Assembly: GCA_029953675.1 (NCBI GenBank)
Contig: JAMWBK010000009.1
Coordinates: forward strand, 1,054,001 to 1,118,000
From: Rhodosorus marinus
Taxonomy: Eukaryota > Rhodophyta > Stylonematophyceae > Stylonematales > Stylonemataceae
Direction: 5' to 3'
DNA length: 64,000 nucleotides
Position 1 is the first letter of the stretch, and every line of letters starts with the position of its first letter. The position numbers and the translations under genes were made by a program. Below the pieces are notes generated by a model, which had not been told where the DNA came from, searched no databases, and saw only the letters and a list, made by a program, of their open reading frames with translations. Below, piece by piece: positions 33,089-42,598 of this stretch.

Positions 33089-33121
33089 ACGTTCTGTGGG
33101 GGTGCTTCCCCCACAGAACGT
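33089..33121. repeat. Perfect 14-bp hairpin
   Basis: ACGTTCTGTGGGGG at 33089-33102 is followed by the loop TGCTT and then by the exact reverse complement at 33108-33121. As RNA or single-stranded DNA this would form a stable stem. Confidence 0.9.
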
Positions 33122-33529
33122 TGACGAAAAGACACAAGGTGGTAGCTGGGACGAGCAGAGCTCGTAGTCAGCACCGAAAAGCTGCGGGTGGGCCTTTGTT
33201 TATACCTACCGTCCGCTGACTGGTCTGCCTGCTTCAGAGAGTTGGTCGTCGGTGGGCGAACAAAGCAAAGAACAAAATGGGCAGTGTTTGCCCATTTTCT
33301 CGCGTAGGAACGGTGATTCCGTGGATGAGTCTTGCGTACACATGCGGGAGATCGTGAAGGATAGGAGGAATATCAGAGCGCCCGCAAAGGTGTAGCTGAG
33401 AAGTCGGGTGCTGCCGCCTTCAGTACGAGCCTAGAAGAAGGTCGTTGTTCAGGTACGAATTGATAAGCGACTTCGTTTGCTCCGTCCCTTTCTTTGCCGT
33501 CGATCCCCGAAATAGGGGTTGTGCGACGT

Positions 33530-34248
33530 GATGAAAATCATACATTGGTCCGTGTTTCTGACTTGTCAGTGATGGAGAATATGTATTAAACACTGCGTTA
33601 TCTTTCTGATTTCTAAGCAATTATGTTGGCTTCCTTCCTTGAATGAGTCACAGCTTTGGATATGATAGCTTTCGAAGACTTTCGTAGAATCTGCTCTGAG
33701 AATCACGGGTTTTCTGCTCATAACGCTTCTACACTAGAGTAATGCCTGCCGATGGATGTGGAAGCGAAGGAGCCTCCAAACTCCCCGAGTCTGAAAAGAA
33801 AAGCCAACTTAGTTGCTGCGTGAAGCTATGGGCCTACAACGGCCACAGCCACCCTCTGAAGCCTAACAAGAGTCTGATATTCCCCCAAAGCTTAATCCTC
33901 CTCCGTTCGTGCACTCTTTATATAAAAAAGCTCAAAAGCTGTTCGCACGAACTCTCGGGCGATAAATAGGCTATCGAAAGAAGCACAATGGTCAGCTCTC
34001 ACTCTGGGAAAGTCGCGCGCTGCCGTTCACCGGCATTGATTCATCTGTCATTAGAAAAGACACGCAAGAAAATGTAACACCCTCTTGTGAGAACCACTTT
34101 TGATACAAGATCTAGGGTCTTATCCTCGCCCGTATGTTAGCCATTAAGAAACAAGTTTCTCATAGTGATCAGAAAGATAACGCAGTGTTAAATACATATT
34201 CTCCATCACTGACAAGTCAGAAACACGGACCAATGTATGATTTTCATC
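33530..34248. repeat. 81-bp inverted repeat pair, possible foldback element
   Basis: The arm at 33530-33610 (starting GATGAAAATCATACATTGG) recurs in reverse orientation at 34168-34248 with a single mismatch visible by eye. The arms are 557 bp apart. Such high identity means a recent inverted duplication or a mobile element with long inverted repeats. The interior has no open frame longer than 76 codons. Confidence 0.85.
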
Positions 34249-34448
34249 CTATCGCAAGAGCTTGCTCATCGCCCACAAATGCAAATGCAAAGGTGGATAC
34301 TATTTCGGACGTTGCCTCACCTTGTCAAGTAGTGCCTTATGAACCCACCAAGAGTAATAGTTTCACGAAGCAACTCGGCGTTGTCTTATGCCGGAGTCCT
34401 CTTTATCCGGTACTATTTCAGATTCCTCCCCAACCTGGTGTCCAATGT

Positions 34449-36619
34449 TCAACGAGGCATGCTCTTTTCAGTTGCTTGAGGAAAGATTGCGGCAACGAAC
34501 AGATATGCACTAGAAGCAAGACAGACCGGTTCACTGGCCACAGGATCGTCTTTCGTCTCTGCATCGTCCTTCTTGCTCTCTGATGCGTCCGGGTCGGCGG
34601 TGTCTCCCGTTGCGTTCTCCGGAGTGGCTGAGTCGTCCTCGTCCTCCTCCGGCCCTTCCTTGTAGCTCCTGTACAATTGGTAGGCTGCGGAAGCGAAGAT
34701 CGGAGAGAAGCACAGCAGCAAGAGGATGAATGTAAACGCGTGGGGCATGCCCGTGCTCTCCACCGCGCTCACTACGTTTCCATATCCGTTGTTGATTAGC
34801 AAATAAGCAAGGTTGCGATGGATTCTTGACATGTAGTCCTACGCAACACAATACAACGGACGTGAGAATTTGTTGCCCCGCAAGATGATGTTCCGATAGT
34901 CACCATTACATCAATCGTTCTCCCTATGTTTTCCAGCTTCGTTCCCGTTGACGTGGATTGCTGTCGTTCTGCTTCTGCTTCACCGAGCGTTTTCACTTTC
35001 CACGTCCTAAGCGCGATTTCCCCAGCTTCCCCCTCGTCCGTGCAGACCAAAACGTTGTCAAATCGAATGTTTGTATCCATTACCCACAGCTCAATGCCAA
35101 CAGCTGAAAACTTGAGCAAGCGCGGATTCTCCACCTGGAACGAGAGAAAGAGCAGTCAGCATCCTTCTGAATCCGTTCAAAGTATCCTTTGCTCGTCCTC
35201 ACCCTATAGTGCTCTGGGTTTGGTACTTTTCGTGGCTTCCACTCCCCGATGTACTTCGGGTTTTTAATCAGTTGAGGCGTCCACGCTCCCTTGTACTTCG
35301 GGTTCGCAACAAGCGGCGCTGTCCAAGGACCGCATCCCACGTCACATTTTGGATTCTGAATCAGCGGAGGCATCCATGCGCCTTCCTCCTGATCGTCCCA
35401 ATCCTCCGGTCTCACCGCCCTCACATCCGCGATCGTTGGCGGCTCGTCCTCCAGCCAACCCTAACGGACAAAACTAGTTAGCACCATAACTTACATTCGA
35501 TGACCACAGGCTCGTCGTGTTTTTACCTCTGGCATTTTTGCTTCAGGGTCTGCATGCATCCTCGGTTCATTCTCGTCCCAGTCATCCGGCTTCTTATCCT
35601 CCGGATCCGGGATTTCAGATTGATCTTCCCAGTCCTCGGGCTTAACATCTTCCGGATCGTCGACCTCCTCGGGCGGGGTTAACGGCGGTGAAAATTCACT
35701 CGGGTCGCTGTGAACCGAACATCAACGACAGGAGGTAGAGCTTCAACACGTGAACCGCGCAGCAAAACTGGTGCTAGTTTAGAGTTTGGAAACGGTGGAA
35801 AATAGATTTACCTGATTTTGCCGCTTCTGACAACCTCGTTATCAATCTTCATCTTAAATTCCTCCCCTTTAATAACGAGCGTGTACAAGTGAGTTTTTCT
35901 GTCCATTCCCGCGATCTGCGGAGGTCTCAGCATGTGGTGCTCTTCGAGCTTGCCAGTCACTTTGTTCGGGTACTGCCGTAGAAGCATGAGGTCTAGACAA
36001 TCAGTACAAAAGACCCTGCGTATTCCGTACCCTTTCCTGGCCCTAGTGATTGCTTCTTCTTGCTCACCTGAAAGATGAAGTGAACGCGATTGTTTTGCCC
36101 GCATCGATCGGGTCCAAACATAATAGAGTAAGGCAGCCCATCTTTAACCTGGTCCAGATCACTAAACGGGCTTTTGATCAACTTGAGGTACGAACCCGAA
36201 CATGTCAATCCGTGCTCGTACTTGACGTCGTACTGTACGACGAGTTCATCGTGGTCGGCGGGGTTAACCTCAACCTTTTGTGCAATGCCATAATGCTTTG
36301 CATCATTGGGGATCATCATATCACGATCTCCTTCCAGAACCTTCGTATCACACACACACACACATAAACAGGAATAAAACTGCTGTAAGAAAAACCAGAT
36401 CCTCTCGAAAACGTGGTAAGGCCAGATCAAACTTCCACTTACCCCTTGCTCAAGAGCAAACTTTCCTTGGTACTTCTCATCAGATGCATGAGTCCACGCC
36501 AGCTCTCCCTTATCGAACGTATCCAAAAACAGGACCTCCCCTTGAGATCCGCAAACCCAGATCGCCAAAATGGCGATCAACCCAAGCATCCTTATTCTGT
36601 ACATCGTCGCTGAACTCAT
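34449..36619 (-). CDS. CNX: Calnexin
   Basis: Seven exons (36619-36443, 36340-36068, 35972-35812, 35707-35527, 35460-35203, 35134-34904, 34838-34449) give 556 residues. A signal peptide (MLGLIAILAIWVCGSQG) is followed by the lectin domain, with CSGSYLKLIK and YSIMFGPDRCG as in calnexin/calreticulin. The P-domain repeats come next (type 1: DPEDVKPEDWED, DPEDKKPDDWDE, RPEDWDDQEEG; type 2: GAWTPQLIKNPKY, GEWKPRKVPNPEHY). The lectin domain then resumes (ELWVMDTNIRFDNVLV). One membrane helix near residue 455 (HAFTFILLLLCFSPIFASA) and an acidic cytosolic tail identify it as calnexin rather than calreticulin. It is an ER chaperone for monoglucosylated glycoproteins. No defect was seen. Confidence 0.95.
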
Positions 36620-38088
36620 CGCCAAATCGGAATCATCAAGGAACAAAACATTAATCCTCCTCCTCACTTCATCTGGCACCTGTTACATTCCATGCAGCAC
36701 TTTATGCTCACCTGAATCCAAATCAGTTCTCTCAAAGAAAGCCCGAACTGTAGACACCCGACCCCACACGCCCACGCAGTCCTTCCAGCGTTCGGCGCCG
36801 CGTGCTGTTCATATCGCCGGCGTACGATGTCCCACTTTTGACAACATTGGGACACGACCTGTTGGAAATTATTGGGACACCTATGAATTGGCATTAAGAG
36901 GTGAGGTCGCGTGCCTACCGATCTCGATCAAGGCAGAATAATGAAATCACAGGAGTTGTTTGAAGGAGTTGATGATCATTGGGAGCTATCCCCTCTGAAT
37001 TTTTCAGAGGCGATAGCTCCGCGGGATTGTGACCTCACTTGGTGTCTTCAAGTACAGGATGATCTTCTGTTATCGCCGTCAAGATCTGCCTGACTTTGTT
37101 CCCCATCACAGTAGCAAATTGGCGGACGGCGTTGACCCAACAACCCATGAAGAGGCTAAGTGCGAGGGTTCTTGGTTGGCCTGCACTTTCTGAGGAAGGC
37201 GTATACCTCTGACGGCCGACTTCATTCGGGCATCCACCTTCCTTAGGAGATTCTGTGCGCTAATGAGCTACGCCGGTTTCTCCTCACCAAGCGACCTCCA
37301 CAAATCTCCCGTCACATCCGTGACCTTAGGCCAGACAAAAACCCGCCAGGTTCACAAGTCCGAGTGCGTTCGATTCCCACTTTATGCTAGCTCAACCTGC
37401 GTTTGTTCGCAACTGGTCCTCGCCGCTCTGGACTGGGTTTGCTTCCCGAATTGAAGACGAATCCTCAACATGTGACGGAGAAATTTGATGAGATCGGGTG
37501 ACACTAGCTCCGAATTCTGCCCTACTAGGACGTCCCCAATGTACAAGGATCTCCCTGCCTATCGCCGCCCTTGTCTCGGTGTTTTGTCCCAGTTCGCTGT
37601 CCGCGTAAAAACCGGTGAAGCCTGTTTGGGACACGCAAAGAACTGGCCTCGACGTGAAGCTGCGTTGAGATTGATCTCGATTAAAGCAGAATATTGATAT
37701 CATAGGATTGACTTGAACCATCTGGCGATAATGGCTCTCTATTATTGTCGTCAAGCATGGCCCCCTCTTCTCGTATACCCACAGCATACGGCGGTGGCTC
37801 TGGACCAAGAATGAAACAACAAGCCGTGCTGGTTCCTTGATACAGAAATCTATTCTTGGATCTGGTTTTAATCCAAGGCTACGCCATCTTGCGTGCTACC
37901 CGAACACCCAAAAGTATGGGTTTCAATCTTGAGCCTTGATGGGGGCGATGAAGATGCCTCAGTGGTTCGGTTCTAGAGGATCAGGTCACGTCGATGCGGA
38001 TATGCTTGTTCTTTTCTAGCGATGAGAAGTAGAGTATGAGATAAGCAGGGATTGAGGCCTGAATTCGCCTGGCGCATACACGGTTACG
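36620..38088. other. Intergenic region between calnexin and UPRT
   Basis: The two genes diverge from this 1.5 kb. It lacks the strong leader skew seen elsewhere. It contains an imperfect hairpin at 36982-37020. Two related stretches (about 36905-36965 and 37665-37715) share the pattern GATCTCGAT-AA-GCAGAAT-AT. No supported coding sequence was found; the 138-codon open frame at 37392-37808 (-) has no family features. Confidence 0.4.
36982..37020. repeat. Imperfect 17-bp hairpin
   Basis: GGAGCTATCCCCTCTGA pairs with TCAGAGGCGATAGCTCC across a 5-nt loop, with one mismatch. It could fold as a stem in RNA. Confidence 0.8.
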
Positions 38089-39014
<926 letters not shown>

Positions 39015-39060
39015 GTTTAAGGAACCATTCCAAACTGCGTGATAAACTACTCGAAACAAA

Positions 39061-39783
39061 TCAGTCGAAAGAAGGCATCTCAATTGCGTTCACCTTCGCT
39101 ACCGAATCTCGCGTTGAAATCAGATCCTGCCAACGTTTCACATTCTCAAATCCTTCAAACTTGTCCTTAATTTCATCGCTCAGCGCTGGTGAGTAACTCC
39201 ACCAGTAGCATGCGATATCCGCGATTGTGAGCTCGTCTCCACAAATGTACTTATTCTCAGATAACTGCTTGTCAAGAACACCGAACAACCGTAGCGACTC
39301 CTTCATGTACCGCTCTTTACCGATAGGGTCGTCCACCTTGCTATAGAGGTGGAAGAAATTGTTCTGCCCAAGCATAGGACCGAATCCAGCCATCTGCCAG
39401 TACAGCCATTCCTTCACATTGTACCTTTGCTTTAGATCATTTCCACCGGCAAGCTTTGTGTCGTGCTTTTCAGCAAGGTACTCAAGAATGGCCCCGGACT
39501 CGAAGACCGCCATGTCGTCCGTCGTGTGATCAACAATCGCTGGAATTTTCGAGTTCGGATTAACCTTCACGAACTCATCCGAGAACTGCATATTCTTTCC
39601 GATATGAATCCATTTCAGATCATAAGTCTGCCCGAGCTCCTCCAGCATCATCGAAATCTTCTTCCCGTTGGGAGTCGGGAAGTAGTACAACGAATAATCC
39701 GCCATCCTCCTACGAGTGCTCAGCCGCCTACTCACAGAAGCCCCAGATACTCTCGCAATCGGACCCGTCACAAAATTCAACAT
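39061..39783 (-). CDS. Glutathione S-transferase, Ure2p/YfcG-like
   Basis: This intronless frame has 240 residues. The GST fold starts at an internal Met (39705, MADYSLYYFPTPNGKKISMM). It has the thioredoxin-like half with NPNSKIPAIVD and the ESGAILEYLAEK motif that binds the glutathione gamma-glutamyl group. The helical half has NVKEWLYWQMAGFGPMLGQ and the capping motif ELTIADIACYWW. These are hallmarks of the Ure2p/YfcG-type class. The upstream 26 residues (MLNFVTGPIARVSGASVSRR..) are basic, hydroxylated and free of acidic residues. They look like a mitochondrial presequence, so dual start sites could give two locations. The absence of introns is unusual for this window but is shared with the fusion gene at 46.1 kb. 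Confidence 0.9.
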   Translation of the reverse strand: MLNFVTGPIARVSGASVSRRLSTRRRMADYSLYYFPTPNGKKISMMLEELGQTYDLKWIHIGKNMQFSDEFVKVNPNSKIPAIVDHTTDDMAVFESGAILEYLAEKHDTKLAGGNDLKQRYNVKEWLYWQMAGFGPMLGQNNFFHLYSKVDDPIGKERYMKESLRLFGVLDKQLSENKYICGDELTIADIACYWWSYSPALSDEIKDKFEGFENVKRWQDLISTRDSVAKVNAIEMPSFD

Positions 39784-40564
39784 TCGTCACCACAACACCA
39801 GAAATCCCCTTTCTAAAGCTCTAGATCCTCACAAACACGAACCAAAACCAAACTATTCCTGTCCTTGTCCTGCTGCCGCTTTATCCACCTCAACCCCTCT
39901 CACCCCAATCCCAAATCCTCTTTATAAACCCACTGTTTCCCATCAAAATGCCAACCGTTTTTTCACTTCTACAAAATCCATCCATTTTATTACCATAAAT
40001 CAACAATCCAACGATCAATTCCCCATTAATGCTCAGATTGGTCCTTTCATTCAAAATATATCTAAAAACCAAACATTCATCGAGTTCTACATTCTGATTA
40101 ATTTATTGGGGTTGGATTTCGACGGTTAAATTTGTTGTACTATTCACGATCACGGTAAGTTGATTGAATATCTACAAACCAATTGAATCGGTTTTGATTG
40201 GTTAAGGTATATGTGTGTTTTAGTTATTTTTAGGCAGAGAATGGGTGTGCGAAGCTGTTCGACAGGGCGGGGTGAAATTCTATTGCTGGCGGGGATGGGA
40301 GCACTTGAGGGGTTGGTGGGTACTCTGTGCGTAAGAGCGGGTTAGTTGAGAGCTTTTCGTCATGGTTTTTGGTCTGCACTCTGAATGCGATTCCTCGGAA
40401 ATTTCCGGCTACTCTGGCCTTCCACTCTGAATGCAACTTCTTAGTAATTTCCAGCGCACTGGCCTGCCAACCTGAAGGAAAAAAGTCCTTAGCAATTTTT
40501 GAGAATTGTGTGTTCTTCCATTTGAACTGCAAGCATCGTCCGGTGTGTAGATCAGGACAATGCC
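39784..40564. promoter_or_regulatory. Divergent promoter region
   Basis: The left part (39790-39960) is C/A-rich, 39960-40230 is AT-rich, and the right part (40230-40340) is G-rich. From about 40375 the sequence belongs to a unit that is partly repeated near 41205, upstream of the decayed copy of the following gene. Confidence 0.5.
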
Positions 40565-41180
40565 ATGGACATTCCTACGGTGAACACTTACTTTTTCTGC
40601 TCCGGACGCCACACGCGCGACTACCGTTGTCTCCTGTCAACCCACGCTGTCTGGCAGCAGGGACAAAAAAACTTTTGCGTGCTTTATCCAGACTTCGAGA
40701 AAGGTATCATCCTTTTTGGAACAATCTATTTGTTGATGTGTTTGGTTTCTATGAGATGTTTGGTACGTGCGTCGGATGATAATGAACCCCGCAGTTTCTC
40801 TCACTTCGTTTCCTTGTTAGTCCGCGATGACATGTCAGTAAGTCAGCTCCTTCTCGCTTGTATTTTGATCAAAGTAGAGATATTGTGCTCTCAGATTATC
40901 GGTGGTTGTGGTCGAGGTATTGGCAGTGCTCAACATTGTCAAGCTTTTATTTGCCGTGCGAGGTGTGCACGACATTGGCTTGCGGGCTGGCGGCTTTGCA
41001 AGGTGGCACACGTCCTGGGGTGTTTTTTTATTAGGTTTTCTTGGTTGCAGCCTATCGTTGGGATACGCTCTACGCTGGCTACAGTGTTTATGGGCTGGCT
41101 CTGAATTGTCGGTTTAAGTTAAATGAGAGAAACGCTTGCTTCTTCCACGAGCTTCTCACGTGGGCGCAGAATCGATGCTA
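40565..41180 (+). CDS. Unrecognised small Cys-rich protein
   Basis: Four exons fit: 40565-40703, about 40828-40840, about 40895-40918 and about 41052-41180. They encode roughly 100 residues. The first reads MDIPTVNTYFFCSGRH and ends ..NFCVLYPDFEK. The last reads AYRWDTLYAGYSVYGLALN and ends in ..AQNRC. At least seven cysteines and many aromatic residues suggest a folded, perhaps disulfide-bonded domain, but there is no signal peptide at the chosen start. The internal junctions are less certain than the first and last exons. The first exon and its donor are duplicated downstream in degraded form (41280-41372). No family is recognised. Confidence 0.4.
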
Positions 41181-41204
41181 AAGAACTCAGGCACGGGACC
41201 GGAT

Positions 41205-41410
41205 TGCACTCCGAATGTATTCCCCAGCAGTTTCCAGAAACAGTCTGCCTTTTGATCTGTAGCATCGTTCAAAGTAGGTCAGCGCGATGTCAAGGTACTC
41301 CTACGGCGTCCCTCTGGCAGAAAGGACGCAAGTACTTTGCATGCCAATCCAGAGCACGACTCTTGGAGAAAGGTATTATCCTTGTCGGAACAAAATATTT
41401 TCTTCTCCGC
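41205..41410 (+). pseudogene. Degraded tandem copy of the Cys-rich gene's first exon
   Basis: The stretch around 41281-41372 reads QGTPTASLWQKGRKYFACQ and ends ..LLEK before GTATTATCC. It parallels the WQQGQKNFCV..FEK/GTATCATCC end of the exon at 40565-40703. The shared flank continues for about 30 bp into the intron. An ATG in the right frame is missing, and the N-terminal Cys part is deleted. Upstream, GCACTCCGAATGTATTCC near 41208 repeats a motif found near 40377. This is a partial segmental duplication that has lost coding integrity. Confidence 0.45.
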
Positions 41411-41710
41411 GGGCCGTAGCGGCCTTGACATCGCTGTTGTTTCGAGAGCGCAAAACCGTCCCCAGAGACTTTTCTTATCACCGAATATTCCCCAACGAGC
41501 GATTGCGCTCTTGTACAGTCATCATCCTGCTTGTGTCAGACAACCCCGCCATCTGACTAGAGACACACGGAGGCAGTTCGCAGGGTGGTCATCAATTATC
41601 CATCGACCTCCTGACATGTCCTATTTGCATCGTTGAGGGGGGGGGGGGGTGTTGCAGAAAGCTCACCCGGCTAATGGGTCATAATCCGCGGAGCGTGCGG
41701 CAAAGTTCAT
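41376..41710 (-). CDS. Possible 58-residue protein, antisense to the decayed copy
   Basis: Three exons (41710-41667, 41556-41482, 41433-41376) join in matching phases. They read MNFAARSADYDPLAG, then QMAGLSDTSRMMTVQERNR, then DVKAATARGEENILFRQG. The product is small, hydrophilic and without Cys. The first intron uses the C13 tract at 41637-41649 in the polypyrimidine position. The C/A-rich stretch at 41820-41930 and the AT-rich core beyond it supply the expected divergent promoter. The last exon overlaps the degraded Cys-rich exon on the opposite strand. No family is recognised. Confidence 0.4.
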
Positions 41711-42598
41711 TCTCAACAACAAAATACACTGTCGATCATCAATGGCGATCAAGAAAGATCACCTCTTGCTAGGCTGATTTACATCCTCTCCAAATCCATA
41801 CTGTTCTCACAATCTCACCTATGCAGTCCACCAGACCTCAGCTCTCCAGCCCCTGACCCCGCCAAAACGCCAAAACGCCTCCCCGAAAGGCCAAAACTCC
41901 CGCCAAAATACCCTGGGATTACAATTTTATTTTAAAACAAAATATGTTGCAGCCACTTACAGGCAACTTATGCTCACAATAAAACGAAAATAAACAAAAA
42001 CATCCGAAACACGAATATCCGAATAGCGCGAAATAATTGAATCTAAATAAAAATGTGATATATTGGTTAATTCTCAAATAAATGGATTGTAGTAAATAGA
42101 ATATTTAATATTTCATGGTTTATGAATATAGGAAGATCCAACCTTCCGTGCTGGACAGTTCTTTGTTTGTTCGTAAAGTGTCATGTGGGCTTACCTTTAT
42201 GAGGATGGGAAAGTCGGTCTTCGGAAGAGGTTGGGGATGGAGGATGGGGACGCAGTAGTAAGTGGATGGAGAAAGGCTGGAGTGATATGTTTGTTGTCCT
42301 TTTTTCCGCTTGAACCCTGGTTTTTTGTAGTTTTATTTTGATAGCTACCCGTTTTCTATTTCTTGTTGTGGTTTTTTTTGGTTTTTTCGCCCTGGTTGTA
42401 TGTTAGAACGTAGAGTGTGTGAGTAGAGTGGTGCTTGGTGGGTTGACTTTAAGCGAATCTCTTAGTTCCAGGAGTGGGGTTTTGGAGTTGGTGTGAAGGA
42501 TGTGACTATTTGAAGCAACTTCATAAGTTTTTTGGAGGGCCTTTGGGTGGGTTTTTGGCTTTTTCCGAGGGCGTTTTTTTTGTGGGTTGGAATTTTTG
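41711..42598. promoter_or_regulatory. Divergent promoter region upstream of CTF18
   Basis: 41820-41920 is C/A-rich with CCAAAACGCC-type repeats, 41930-42130 is AT-rich, and 42180-42598 is G/T-rich with T8 and G runs directly before the CTF18 start codon. The pattern repeats that of the other divergent promoters. Confidence 0.55.

Larger units (their letters stand above)
32820..34448. other. 1.6 kb convergent intergenic region with inverted repeats
   Basis: This gap lies between two genes that end towards each other. It is unusually long for a convergent pair in this window. It contains a perfect 14-bp hairpin at 33089-33121 and an 81-bp inverted repeat at 33530-33610 and 34168-34248. Open frames of 60-150 codons occur, but none has a recognisable domain. 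Confidence 0.5.

Noticed and set aside
34134-34583. 149-codon open frame on the + strand
   Set aside because: It overlaps one arm of the inverted repeat and the antisense of the last calnexin exon, and has no domain.
36352-36365. CA microsatellite as a regulatory element
   Set aside because: It is a short (CA)n tract inside calnexin intron 1, near the acceptor, and needs no special explanation.
37300-37400. tRNA-like T-loop (GTTCGATTCCCAC)
   Set aside because: The T stem has a mismatch, and no acceptor, D or anticodon arm can be built upstream.
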